Source of the DNA: CAYFRC01 sp050946115
Lineage (GTDB): Bacteria > Bacillota > Clostridia > Christensenellales > Aristaeellaceae
Reading direction: 5' to 3'
DNA length: 16,517 nt
Assembly (NCBI GenBank): GCA_050946115.1
Contig: JBMNUF010000035.1
Span: 1 to 16,517, forward strand
The notes beneath the pieces are model-generated. The model made no database searches. It saw nothing but the letters and a program-made list of their open reading frames with translations, and had not been told where the DNA came from. Position 1 is the stretch's first letter, and each line of letters opens with the position of its first letter. Of this stretch, positions 7,061-15,600 are shown in pieces. The translations under genes and the position numbers were made by a program.

Positions 7061-8017
7061 ATGATCATTACCGAACGCGACCGCTCGCTCGACGTATTTG
7101 CGCAGGCCGGCGAAAAAAACATGAGTATTGCCATTTTCTGCACAGCCAGCCATTGGAACACCGAGGCGATCCTCCTTGCGGCGCAGAAATTTGCAAGGGC
7201 GCACAACAAGGAATCCGTACCCGTTGTGGTAGCGAACACATTTACCTATCCCCACATGCCCCAGGCAAAGCGTTTTTCCTACAGCAATGACGCCATCGCA
7301 GGGTTCCTCGCGCACATGGGCAACCTGAAGGCGCTCGCCGAAGGCAAGTACGCGCCGTATCGCGACGTAATGGTACTGCCTCATCTCGACCACGCGAACC
7401 CCGAGCGCGACCGCTGGGCACTGACCGTAGGCGTGCCGTATTTCTCCAGCGTTATGTTCGATTGCCAGGAGTACGATTTCGCCAAGAACATGGAGTGGAC
7501 AAAGGAATATGTGCGCTGCTACGGCGATCAGGTCCTCGTTGAAGGCATAATGGAATTGCTGAACGTCGAGGGCGGACAGGTAGCCAAGCACGTTGACAAC
7601 TACTGTGAACGTGCCGCCGAGTACGTAAAGACTACCGGTGTTGATTTCTTCGTCGCGGACCTTGGCACCGAGCAACAGACCACTGCCGTAGGCGGCGCAA
7701 AGTACGACAAAGCCCGCGCCCGCAAGCTTACCGAGGCGCTGGGCAGGCAGATGCTCGTTCTGCACGGCACAAGTTGCCTTACGACCGATCAGGTGCGCGG
7801 CCTTGCCGAGGACGGCGTTATCCGCGTGAACATGTGGACACGCATTGCCCGCGAAGCCGGTCAGTACGCCGCCGAAAAGCTGATCGACCGCATAGCAGAC
7901 GTGCGCCGCGGCGAGTTCAACGCCGCCGAAGCCAACGCCTATATCCGCGACAACGTGGAAAAGGCCGCCGACATCATGGTTGAAATGATGGAGCTGTACG
8001 GATACGCAAACTGGTGA
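7061..8017 (+). CDS. Class II aldolase, fructose-bisphosphate aldolase (FBA/GatY-type) family, divergent active site
   Basis: A 318-residue (beta/alpha)8 aldolase of the zinc-dependent FBA/tagatose-bisphosphate family, not the FucA/AraD type. The start has GGAAGG inside the end of the kinase gene; only three bases separate the genes. The DKK-type catalytic segment is recognisable as PHLDHANPERDRW: Asp110 fits the catalytic acid and His111 a zinc ligand. LVLHGTSCLTTDQVRGLAEDGVIRVNMWT contains His235, the other usual zinc ligand. The segment that normally reads GTSHG, with the middle zinc-binding His, is GTEQQ (202-206), placing Gln205 at the His position. The VExELG loop also differs, as VEGIMELL. 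It probably cleaves a ketose phosphate made by the kinase into dihydroxyacetone phosphate or a similar triose plus an aldehyde. The substitution may mark a subfamily with altered metal or substrate use. Confidence 0.8.
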   Translation: MIITERDRSLDVFAQAGEKNMSIAIFCTASHWNTEAILLAAQKFARAHNKESVPVVVANTFTYPHMPQAKRFSYSNDAIAGFLAHMGNLKALAEGKYAPYRDVMVLPHLDHANPERDRWALTVGVPYFSSVMFDCQEYDFAKNMEWTKEYVRCYGDQVLVEGIMELLNVEGGQVAKHVDNYCERAAEYVKTTGVDFFVADLGTEQQTTAVGGAKYDKARARKLTEALGRQMLVLHGTSCLTTDQVRGLAEDGVIRVNMWTRIAREAGQYAAEKLIDRIADVRRGEFNAAEANAYIRDNVEKAADIMVEMMELYGYANW

Positions 8018-8031
8018 TCTGCATACTACAG

Positions 8032-8047
8032 TGTGTTTATAAACACA
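8032..8047. promoter_or_regulatory. Perfect 16-bp palindrome TGTGTTTATAAACACA after the aldolase gene
   Basis: The sequence is an exact palindrome 14 bp after the aldolase stop. It shares both half-sites and the following TAA with the dyad at 4081-4098, and AACACA also occurs just after the -35 of the transporter promoter (8934-8939). With no T-tract it is a poor terminator. It looks more like a binding site for a dimeric regulator, or a 3' stabilising hairpin. No regulator gene is present to link it to. Confidence 0.4.
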
Positions 8048-8133
8048 TAACCCCCAATAAAGGTGGATACAGATGCAAAACCAAAAGGGCATGTTAAAGA
8101 AAGCGTCGAACAATACATGGCGAGGTGTAGAAA

Positions 8134-8436
8134 ATGAAGAGAAGTACTTGACGCTGCGCGATTACAGACGAGGAACGGGCACGGATCGAGAGGTACTTTC
8201 CGAAGCGAGAGACAGGAACATTGGCGTGCCCGCGAAAGGCATCACGGGGCATGCTGAACAGAATCTTTTGGATTGCCCCGGGAGAAGATGCTGACATGGA
8301 AGACATAAGCATGAACGGTACATACATCAAGGCAAGCACGGGTGCCGATTTCTGCATCGCGCCCAAGAGGAATGAATCCAATCCTTGGATTGGTGGCTCT
8401 ACAGGGAGAGGCATTTGGAGGAGACATTTTTCTTGA
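8134..8436 (+). pseudogene. Degenerate IS5-family transposase
   Basis: From ATG 8134, behind GAGGTG, the frame reads MKRST, then TGA (8149-8151), then RCAITDEERARIERYFPKRE, which matches the N-terminal pattern of IS5-type transposases (ITDEEW.RIE.Y.P...). It continues through LNRIFWIA, then jumps directly to DMEDISMNGTYIKAS and NPWIGGSTGRG, which resemble the start of the catalytic region. The roughly 50-70 residues that normally sit between these blocks are missing, and the rest of the DDE domain is absent after a TGA at 8434-8436. With an early stop, an internal deletion and a truncation it cannot be functional. Recognition rests on motif memory, not on an alignment. Confidence 0.65.
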
Positions 8437-8521
8437 AGCCGAAAGAATTTGGCGAGTCGCATGATGGACGGATTGTCCCTGAAGGATCAGAGACGAAATC
8501 CGCGCATCAATATTGGCGAGT

Positions 8522-8800
8522 TCAGCCTGTGTGAGACAGAATCCTTCCCTCGATTCTCGCGCAGGGTAGCCGTATACTCCTGCCGGGCGCAGTAAAGGTC
8601 ACCTGTCGGCTGGCGCATCGATTCACCGCCCTTCCATGGGGCTTCTTGTCCCATGCGATGCATCGGCTACAAATCTCGCGGGATACCGCGGTAGCGCGCT
8701 TGCCGATTTGTCCGGCAGCAGAACCGAAGCTATCGCCTGCTTTCAATCCGGCGCTGATATCTTGCCGGTTCTGCGCGGTCATGTGCTTTGACATGTTCAT
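8522..8800 (-). pseudogene. Degenerate IS30-family transposase, N-terminal fragment
   Basis: Read on the minus strand from 8800, MSKHMTAQNRQDISAGLKAG and SFGSAAGQIGKRATAVSREI match the helix-turn-helix N-terminus of IS30-type transposases (LT...R..I...L..G.S...IA..IGK...T.SREI). GRAVNRCASRQ matches the following YGR..N.C..R segment. After this the reading loses family likeness and stops at 8522, so the DDE catalytic domain (well over 200 residues) is missing. It lies opposite in orientation to the IS5 scrap, in the gap between the two operons. No terminal repeats were recognised. Confidence 0.6.
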
Positions 8801-8856
8801 CGCCTCGGGTATATCAAAGCATACGGATGTAAATGATGCCTGACTAAGTGCAGGGG

Positions 8857-8891
8857 GGTCTCCCTCGGGGGAAACCGTCGGGAGGGAGATT
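8857..8891. other. Stem-loop upstream of the transporter promoter
   Basis: TCTCCCTC (8859-8866) pairs perfectly with GAGGGAGA (8882-8889), and two flanking G-T pairs extend the stem to 10 bp around a 15-base loop. No T-tract follows, so it is not a clear terminator for transcripts coming from the catabolic cluster. It may be a remnant of the neighbouring IS debris or a weak insulating hairpin. Confidence 0.3.
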
Positions 8892-8928
8892 CCATATCAG
8901 ATTTAATGAATCCCGTATAAAACGCTCA

Positions 8929-8957
8929 TTGACAACACAGAGGACAAATGATATGAT
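8929..8957 (+). promoter_or_regulatory. Strong sigma-A promoter for the transporter-sulfatase operon
   Basis: TTGACA (8929-8934), a 17-base spacer and TATGAT (8952-8957) are one base from the full consensus, predicting a start near 8964. That leaves a 40-base leader before the ATG at 9004. AGGAGG sits at 8991-8996. The AACACA that follows the -35 box (8934-8939) equals the half-site of the palindromes at 4081 and 8032, which could allow shared control. Confidence 0.8.
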
Positions 8958-9003
8958 TAAAATGCGTCGGTATGCCGACAATATGAATTTAGGAGGTATC
9001 CCC

Positions 9004-10242
9004 ATGAAGAGACTTCTACCCCTTCTGCTCGCACTCGCGCTGCTTCTCGGCGTTTGCGGCTCTGCGCTGGCAGAAACCAAGGTCACCCTGTGGACCGTGT
9101 TCACCGGTGACGACGGTGCGACTCTGCAGGCTCTGATCGATCAGTTCAATGATGAGCATGCCGGCGAGATCAATGTCGAGCATTCTCCCCTGAGCGACCC
9201 CTACACCAATCTGTACCTCGCCGTGCAGAGCGGCACGGATATCCCCGACATCATGATCGGTCACGTCGAGCGCGTTCCGAAGATGGTGGACGACGGTATC
9301 CTGACCGACGTGACCTGCCTGGCGGACGGCGCTGTGGATTTTGCCAACTACCCCGAGCATGTATTGGAGTACACCAATTACGACGGCTATCAGTATGGCA
9401 TTCCGTGGGACTTCAACGCGCCCGTTCTGTATGTCAATCTGGATCTGGTTGCCAAGTATGGCCTGGAGTCCATTTTGGAAGACGGTTATGTGACCTTTGA
9501 CGAGATTAAGGAAGCCGGCGAAGCCGTGAAGGCGGCGGGCGACAGCGAGACCGTCAAGGTGCTGAGCTACTACGGCGCGAGCTTCAACGAGTTTGTTGCC
9601 CGTTACGAAGAATACACGCAGGAAGACCTTTTCCCGGACGGCAATTTGGTGATTGACGCCGAGAAGTGGGGCGAAATGATAAAGGTGTTCCGTGAGATTT
9701 ATGAGCTCGGCTACGGCCTGGCGAAGGAAGAAAGCGCCACGTCCCATTTCCTGGGCGGCACCCTGATCTTCTTTGAAAGCGGCACATGGACCAACGCGAC
9801 CCTGATGCAGGTGGAAGGCCTGAACTACACGGCGGTCATGATGCCCGTGTTCAGCGCTGAGACCGCTCTGTGCCGCTCCGGTTCGCACACCTGGATGCAG
9901 CCCGAAAACGAAGAGCGCACCGAAGAAACCGATCTGGCGGTCGCAACCTTCGTCGACTGGATGGGCGCGCATTCTCTGCCGTGGGCGACCAAGGCCGGCC
10001 AGGTTCCTCTCTACAAGAGCGTAACCGAAATGGACGAGTTCAAGGCCTGTGTACAGACCTTCCTTGCGAACGCCGGTCTGGCGGACAACATCAAAATCTA
10101 TCGGTACTTCTACTGGGGCACCTTCACTGGCGCCTGCGCGCATGCCGGCAATGACTTCATCTTCGACAGCACCATCGATCTGAACAGCATCGGCGCCGCT
10201 ATCCAGGCGGAAGTGGACGATGCCATCGCTGCCGGTATCTGA
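9004..10242 (+). CDS. ABC transporter sugar-binding protein (family 1 extracellular solute-binding)
   Basis: A 412-residue exported binding protein for carbohydrate. The frame is open further upstream, but the start is ATG 9004: AGGAGG lies seven bases before it and the residues that follow form a signal peptide, a basic MKR, a run of leucine/alanine, then SALA before ETKVTLW. Cleavage after SALA (signal peptidase I style) looks better than lipoprotein processing at the single Cys, because LGVC is a poor lipobox; how the protein is held at the membrane is therefore uncertain. The mature start (TLWTVFTGDDGATLQALIDQFND) is typical of family 1 binding proteins for oligosaccharides. It is the first gene after the strong promoter and is followed by a hairpin, which usually allows it to be made in excess over the permeases. 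The ligand is inferred to be the sulfated glycoside processed by the downstream fusion enzyme. Confidence 0.9.
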   Translation: MKRLLPLLLALALLLGVCGSALAETKVTLWTVFTGDDGATLQALIDQFNDEHAGEINVEHSPLSDPYTNLYLAVQSGTDIPDIMIGHVERVPKMVDDGILTDVTCLADGAVDFANYPEHVLEYTNYDGYQYGIPWDFNAPVLYVNLDLVAKYGLESILEDGYVTFDEIKEAGEAVKAAGDSETVKVLSYYGASFNEFVARYEEYTQEDLFPDGNLVIDAEKWGEMIKVFREIYELGYGLAKEESATSHFLGGTLIFFESGTWTNATLMQVEGLNYTAVMMPVFSAETALCRSGSHTWMQPENEERTEETDLAVATFVDWMGAHSLPWATKAGQVPLYKSVTEMDEFKACVQTFLANAGLADNIKIYRYFYWGTFTGACAHAGNDFIFDSTIDLNSIGAAIQAEVDDAIAAGI

Positions 10243-10257
10243 TTTTCCGTATCCGCA

Positions 10258-10300
10258 GAGGGGGCAAGTTGTGAAGAAGGCTTTCCCCCTCTTCTTTCTT
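10258..10300 (+). terminator. Attenuator-like hairpin between binding protein and first permease
   Basis: GAGGGGG (10258-10264) pairs with CCCCCTC (10285-10291), with three more pairs inside after one mismatch, around a 12-base loop. The pyrimidine tract TTCTTTCTT follows. This resembles a leaky intrinsic terminator or mRNA-stabilising hairpin placed after the binding-protein gene, setting higher expression of that protein than of the permeases. Confidence 0.6.
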
Positions 10301-10317
10301 ATGGAGGCACCGAACGT

Positions 10318-11712
10318 ATGAAACGAAAAATTCTGGCAATTGCATTGCTGTTGTGTTTCACCGCGTCCTTTTCGTTTTCCGGAATCCATGCGTCCAGCAC
10401 GGCAAAGGATACGACGGTAACAACCTTTGCATCCCATTACTACTCGCTTTATTCCCTGAGCAGTGCGCCGATCATGCTTCTGCCGATCATCATTATGCTT
10501 ACGATCGTGGCGTTCATCGCATTCGGAAGGAACCAGATGAACGTAGGCTTTTTGTTTGTTGCCGTCATGTCGGTGCTGTACGTCCTGTTCTTGGTGCTGC
10601 ATTGTCTGGAAACCAGAAACAACAGCCTGTATACCATCCTCAACGAGCAGTTCGAGGCACTAAAAATCAAGATCAAGAAGCGCGATTTCAGTATAAGCAT
10701 GGTGCCCAATTCCTTCTGCTATCTCACGGCGGCTCTGGCGGTGCTGACCGCTTTCGCTTCGTTTCCGAACTTCAGGACAAAAAATACCCGATATCAATTA
10801 ATGCGGGAGATCGAGCCATATCTGTTCATCTCCCCTCAGGTCATTCTGTTCGTCACCTTCTCGCTGGTGCCGATTCTCTACGGCATATATGCCGCGTTTG
10901 CCAAGTGGGATCTGTACAACGATCCCGTGTTTGCCGGATTGTCCAATTTCAAAACGATCCTGTTCGAATCGAAAAACACCTATTACGGTCAGTTCCGAAA
11001 CGGTTTTGGGAACACCTTCAAATTTGTGATTTATGTGACGCCCTTCTGCATCATCGTGCCTTTTTCCATTGCCTTGGCTACCAAGTATATAACGAGGGGC
11101 AGCAAGGTTTTGCAGGCCATCTATTATCTCCCCAGCCTGATGAGTACCACGACCGTCATGCTTACATGGAAGTATTTCTTCAACTATACCTACGGCATGG
11201 CGAACAACCTGCTGGGCAGTACATGGAACTGGTTTGCGCCGCCCTATACGTGGGTTATGCTGGTGATCGTAACGGTATGGTGGGGCAACGGCGGCACAAT
11301 GGTCATATACCAGAGCGCGCTTGCGAGCGTCCCCGAAGAACAGTATGAGGCGGCGTCCATCGACGGAGCGGGCTCCTGGCAGAAATTTCGGTATATCACG
11401 CTGCCCAATATGAGCTATCCGTTGGCGTACACCTTCGTTACCACCATCATCGCACAGTTCAACGTGTACGGTCAGCCGAACCTGCTCACCGGATACGATT
11501 ACGACGGCGCAAACGCCGTGCTGCTGATGTATATACGCGATATCGCGTTTAAGCAGCAGATTGCCGGCGTTTCCAGCGCGATGGCGTTGATTCTCGGCTT
11601 AACGATTATGCTCGTTTCCATGTTCCAGCTGCGCATGATGCGCGGGGATTCGCAAAGAGTAAGAAAAAGCAAGAGAGCCGGGAAAGGGGGCATTGCATAT
11701 GGGAACCGATAA
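10318..11712 (+). CDS. ABC sugar permease, MalF-type, with long N-terminal membrane extension
   Basis: A 464-residue inner-membrane permease. GGAGG (10303-10307) precedes the ATG. The C-terminal about 300 residues (from roughly 165, EIEPYLFISPQVILFVTFS) are a standard MalF/UgpA-like carbohydrate permease ending with the EAA loop YEAASIDGAGSWQKFRYITL, which contacts the ATPase. Before it lie about 160 extra residues: a signal-like hydrophobic start (MKRKILAIALLLCFTASFSF), a polar stretch, and three probable membrane spans at about 50-69, 75-96 and 131-149, with a charged segment near 112-122. Simple permeases of this type are about 290-320 residues, so the extension is a distinct feature. The gene overlaps the next permease gene by 14 bp, implying translational coupling. 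Confidence 0.88.
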   Translation: MKRKILAIALLLCFTASFSFSGIHASSTAKDTTVTTFASHYYSLYSLSSAPIMLLPIIIMLTIVAFIAFGRNQMNVGFLFVAVMSVLYVLFLVLHCLETRNNSLYTILNEQFEALKIKIKKRDFSISMVPNSFCYLTAALAVLTAFASFPNFRTKNTRYQLMREIEPYLFISPQVILFVTFSLVPILYGIYAAFAKWDLYNDPVFAGLSNFKTILFESKNTYYGQFRNGFGNTFKFVIYVTPFCIIVPFSIALATKYITRGSKVLQAIYYLPSLMSTTTVMLTWKYFFNYTYGMANNLLGSTWNWFAPPYTWVMLVIVTVWWGNGGTMVIYQSALASVPEEQYEAASIDGAGSWQKFRYITLPNMSYPLAYTFVTTIIAQFNVYGQPNLLTGYDYDGANAVLLMYIRDIAFKQQIAGVSSAMALILGLTIMLVSMFQLRMMRGDSQRVRKSKRAGKGGIAYGNR

Positions 11713-12592
11713 CAAGCGCAACGCTGCGGTTGTCCGCATTCTCTGCACGGTCGGGCTGTCCCTGATCGCCGTGTTTTGGCTGCTGCCGATCGTGTGGATC
11801 ATTACCAACAGCTTCAAAACGAATATCGAGTTCTCGACCAGCTATGCCAACATCCACACGCGCATGGATTACATTCGCGCCGCGCTGCCGGAGAAGCTGA
11901 ATCTGGGGACGTATGTGTCCCTGTTCACCGGAGAGGGGATGAGCACGAAGACGGGAATCGTGAAAATGATCAGCAACTCCCTGATTATTTCCGTCATCAG
12001 AACCGTCGTGGTAACGCTCACCTGTTCCATGGCGGCGTTCGCCTATGAACGGCTGGAGTTCCCCGGCGGAGACACGATTTTCTGGGGAATCTTCTTCATT
12101 TCTCTCATTCCTTCCAGCGCCTCTACGCTGCCTCTTTTTAAGATCTGCAACAGTTTCGGATGGGTCAACAACATACACGCGCTGATCTGGCCGGGTTGTG
12201 TGAGCATCATGAGCACCTATCTCATGCGGAACTTTCTCGTCGGGATTCCGAAGGAACTGGATGAGGCCGCCCGCATCGACGGCGCGAGCAGCTTCCAGAT
12301 CTTCCTGCACGTCATTTCCCCAAGCATCAAACCCGTGCTGATGATCGTTGCACTAAACGCCTTCCGCGGCGGCTGGAACGATTATTACTGGCCGAGCATC
12401 GTGATGACCGATCCCAAGAATCAGACGCTGACCAGCGGTTTGAGTCTGCTGCAAAGCGCGCTGGGTACAAGCCAGTTTGCCAGCCTGCTAGCCAGCACCG
12501 TGGTCAGCATGGTTGTACCCCTGCTGCTGTACCTGTTCAGCCAAAAATACTTTTTGGAGGGCATCAAGATTCAGGCGGCCGTAAAGGGCTGA
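11699..12592 (+). CDS. ABC sugar permease, MalG-type
   Basis: A 297-residue inner-membrane permease that would pair with the MalF-type subunit. The start is set at ATG 11699, eight bases after AAAGGGGG; a TTG at 11693 is in frame but less likely. Five to six membrane spans are visible, from LIAVFWLLPIVWIITNSFK to the C-terminal VVSMVVPLLLYLFSQKYF. The EAA loop KELDEAARIDGASSFQIF lies near the middle of the C-terminal half, and the ending QKYFLEGIKIQAAVKG is typical of the family. It overlaps the preceding gene by 14 bp. No ATPase gene follows, so a shared MsmX-type ATPase from elsewhere probably powers the complex, as is common for sugar ABC importers in Bacillota. Confidence 0.92.
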   Translation: MGTDNKRNAAVVRILCTVGLSLIAVFWLLPIVWIITNSFKTNIEFSTSYANIHTRMDYIRAALPEKLNLGTYVSLFTGEGMSTKTGIVKMISNSLIISVIRTVVVTLTCSMAAFAYERLEFPGGDTIFWGIFFISLIPSSASTLPLFKICNSFGWVNNIHALIWPGCVSIMSTYLMRNFLVGIPKELDEAARIDGASSFQIFLHVISPSIKPVLMIVALNAFRGGWNDYYWPSIVMTDPKNQTLTSGLSLLQSALGTSQFASLLASTVVSMVVPLLLYLFSQKYFLEGIKIQAAVKG

Positions 12593-12610
12593 CGATATGC
12601 AGGTATTACA

Positions 12611-12640
12611 GGGGCGACCGGTTTCGGTCGCCTCGTTTTA
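12611..12640 (+). terminator. Short terminator-like hairpin between the permeases and the sulfatase-GH2 gene
   Basis: GGCGACCG (12613-12620) and CGGTCGCC (12625-12632) form a perfect 8-bp stem with the tetraloop GTTT, extendable by two pairs, and GTTTTA follows. The T-tract is short, so read-through into the fusion gene (ribosome site AGGAGGG at 12646-12652) is likely. It probably lowers enzyme expression relative to the transporter. Confidence 0.55.
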
Positions 12641-12659
12641 GGAATAGGAGGGTCAATAT

Positions 12660-15600
12660 ATGGCGAGCCGTCCCAATCTTCTGTATGTATTTGCAGATCA
12701 GCTGCGGCGCACCGGCTGCGGCTATAGCGGCTATCGCAACGCGCAGACGCCAAACATCGATGCGTTTCACGCGCGCAGCATGGATTTCTGTCAGGCTGTG
12801 AGCGGACATCCCGTGTGCGCTCCCTACCGCGCCACCCTGTTCACCGGGAAATACACGTCGTCGACGGGCATGGTCATCAACGAGATCCGGCTGAATCCCA
12901 ACCAGCGCTGTATCGGCCACGTATTGACCGAGGGCGGGTATGAAACGGCGTATATCGGCAAGTGGCATCTGTATGCCGACGAGCTCGGCAACCACTACGA
13001 TCCGAAAAACTCGTTCGTCCCCAAGGGGCCGGATCGGCTGGGCTTTGACGACTATTGGGCTGCGTACGGCTTCCATCATGAATACTACGCACCGCTCGCC
13101 TACTATCACGAGGATGGGCCGCAGAAGATTCTGGCGGACAAGTATGAGCCCTACAGCCAGGCAGACCTGGCAATCCGCCATTTGAAGAGAATGCGCGCAA
13201 ACAAGGAGAAGCCCTTTGCCATGTTTCTCTCCTTCGGCGTACCCCATGACCCATGGATACCGGAGAATGTGCCGAAGGAGATGCTGGATCGGTTCGACCC
13301 TGCCGCCTATGACTATCCCCCGAACTATCTGCCGCAGGACGACCCGTACGGCGATTCGTGGGCGCATCTTTCGGAAGAGGATCGCAGGGAGCTGCCAAGC
13401 TGGATGCGCTGTTATGACGCCATGGTGGGCTGCCTGGATGAGGCCTTCGGCACGCTGATGGACGCGGTGAAGGAGCTGGGGCTGGAAGAGGATACCATCA
13501 TCGTCTTCACATCCGATCACGGCGAGTGCTTCGGTGCGCACGGCCGCCGCGCGAAGAATATCTTCTACGAAGAAGCGATAAGAGTACCCTTCTTGCTGCG
13601 TATGCCGGGCGGCGCGCAGGCGAAGAGCAGCTGCGACGCATGTCTGAACACGGTGGACATCATGCCGACCCTGCTGGATCTGATGCACCTGCCGTGTCCG
13701 GAAGGGGTGCAGGGGCGGAGCGTCGCCGGACTGATCACCGGGGAAAATGCAAAAGAACCGCCGTTTCAGTTTTTGCAGGGAATGGGTGCCGTGGCGGCAT
13801 GGGGCGACGGGGCGGAGTGGCGAGGGCTGCGCGACAAGCGCTTCACCTATGCCAAATACCGCATTGACGGCGCGGAACTGCTGTTCGACAATGTGGAGGA
13901 TCCGTATCAGATGAAAAACCTGATCGGCGATCCTGCCTATGCAAAGACGGCGGACGACATGCGGGCGAAGATGGCGGCGGAAATGGAACGGATAAACGAT
14001 CGTTTTGAACCGACGAGCTATTATGAAAAGAACTGGACGGTGAACCGCCGCATCGTCCGAACGGCCACGGAGGATTACCTGACCCCGGCAGACAACAAGC
14101 CTTCCAAGCCCGACATCCCCCGCCCGGAGTATCCTCGCCCCCAGTTTGTCCGGGACGACTGGATGAATCTGAACGGCGAATGGGAATTCGAGATCGATCA
14201 GGGATGCAGCGGTCGGAAGCGTGGTCTGATCGAAAACCCGCTGAGCGGCAGCATTATCGTGCCGTTTTGCCCGGAGAGCGAATTGAGCGGTGTGGGCAAC
14301 AAGGATTTCATGCGGTGCGTGTGGTATCGCCGCGGCTTTACCCTGCCGCATCGCGCAGAGGGCAAGCGCGTTTTCCTCAACTTCGGAGCGGTGGACTATT
14401 TCTGCGAAGTATGGGTAAACGGAATCTCGGTCGGCACGCACCGGGGCGGCTATACCGGCTTTACGCTGGAAATCACCAAGGCACTGAGGCCGGGCGAAAA
14501 CATCCTGACCGTGTGCGCCGAGGACGATACCCGCTGCGCGATGCAGCCAAGCGGCAAGCAGAGTTCTCTCTACGAATCCTTTGGCTGCTTCTATACCCGA
14601 ACGACCGGCATCTGGCAAACCGTATGGCTGGAATGGACGAACGAGAGCTACTTCGAACAGGTACACTTAGCGCCCGATGCCGCGAACGGTACGCTGCATA
14701 TCCGCGCAAGGATTCACGGAGGATTGGGCTGCGAGTTGCGGGCGGCTACCGCCTACAAGGAGAGCTTCACCGGCACGGCGCACGCAAAGGTGAACGGCAG
14801 CTGGGCAGAGGCAACCGTGCAGCTGACCAAAAAGTTCCTCTGGACTGTCGGCGACGGAAAGCTGTACGATCTGCAGCTGCTGCTGGTGAAGGACGGAAAG
14901 ACCGTCGACAGCCTGAGCAGCTATTTCGGTCTGCGCAGCGTAGCCTTTGACGGGAGGAGATTCCTGCTGAACGGCAAGCCGGTTTTCCAGCGTCTTGTGC
15001 TGGATCAGGGCTTCTATCCGGACGGAATCTACACGGCGCCCAGCGACGCGGCGCTGAAAAGGGATATCGAGCTGAGCATGGCAATGGGCTTCAACGGCGC
15101 TCGGCTGCATCAAAAGGTCTTCGAGGCGCGGTATCTGTACTGGGCTGACAGGCTCGGCTACCTGTGCTGGGGCGAGATGGCCAACTGGGGGCTGGATCAT
15201 TCCGATTATCGGTCGCTCGCCGTGTTCCAGTCCGAATGGCTGGGGGCCGTTGCGAGAGACTATTCCTGCCCAGCGATTATAGGCTGGTGCCCGTTCAACG
15301 AGACGTGGGATTTTGACGGCAGGCGGCAAAAGGACGACGTCCTGCGCATGATTTACCGCCTGACCAAGGCGCTGGATGCCACCAGACCCGTCATCGACAC
15401 CTCGGGGAATTTCCATACGGAAACGGATATTCACGATGTCCACGATTACGAGCAGAATCCCGAGGAGTTCGCCCGTCGCTACCAAAAGGGCTCCGAACCG
15501 ATTTTCGAGCGTTTTCAGGATAGGCAGCCCTACAACGTGCCGGGACAGCCCGTCTTTGTCAGTGAATACGGCGGAATCCGCTGGACGGAAGAAAAGGATG

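Noticed and set aside
4154..8017. Canonical L-fucose operon (fucI-fucK-fucA)
   Set aside because: The isomerase is of the fucose-isomerase-like type and the kinase is FGGY, but the aldolase is from the fructose-bisphosphate family and not FucA/AraD. The gene symbols were therefore not used.
1848..8017. Known sulfoquinovose breakdown pathway
   Set aside because: No recognised sulfoquinovosidase, sulfofructose transaldolase or transketolase genes are present, and a sulfatase acts on O-sulfate esters, not on the C-S bond of sulfoquinovose. Kept only as a remote lead.
8073..8294. Small 73-residue plus-strand ORF with an AGGTGG ribosome site after the aldolase gene
   Set aside because: Most of it overlaps the IS5 relic, which has family motifs in another frame, and its own translation shows nothing recognisable. 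The good ribosome site was noted, but a real short peptide cannot be supported.
9052..9066. Lipobox in the binding protein
   Set aside because: The single Cys is preceded by LGV, a poor match to the lipobox consensus, and a better signal peptidase I site (SALA before ETK) follows. Lipidation cannot be excluded, but it was not called.
12606..14666. Long minus-strand open frames opposite the fusion gene (also 14667-15860, 9016-10602, 6716-8113, 4136-5272, 2994-4043)
   Set aside because: They mirror genes with strong family motifs on the plus strand and have no matching motifs or ribosome sites. They are a by-product of GC-rich codon bias.
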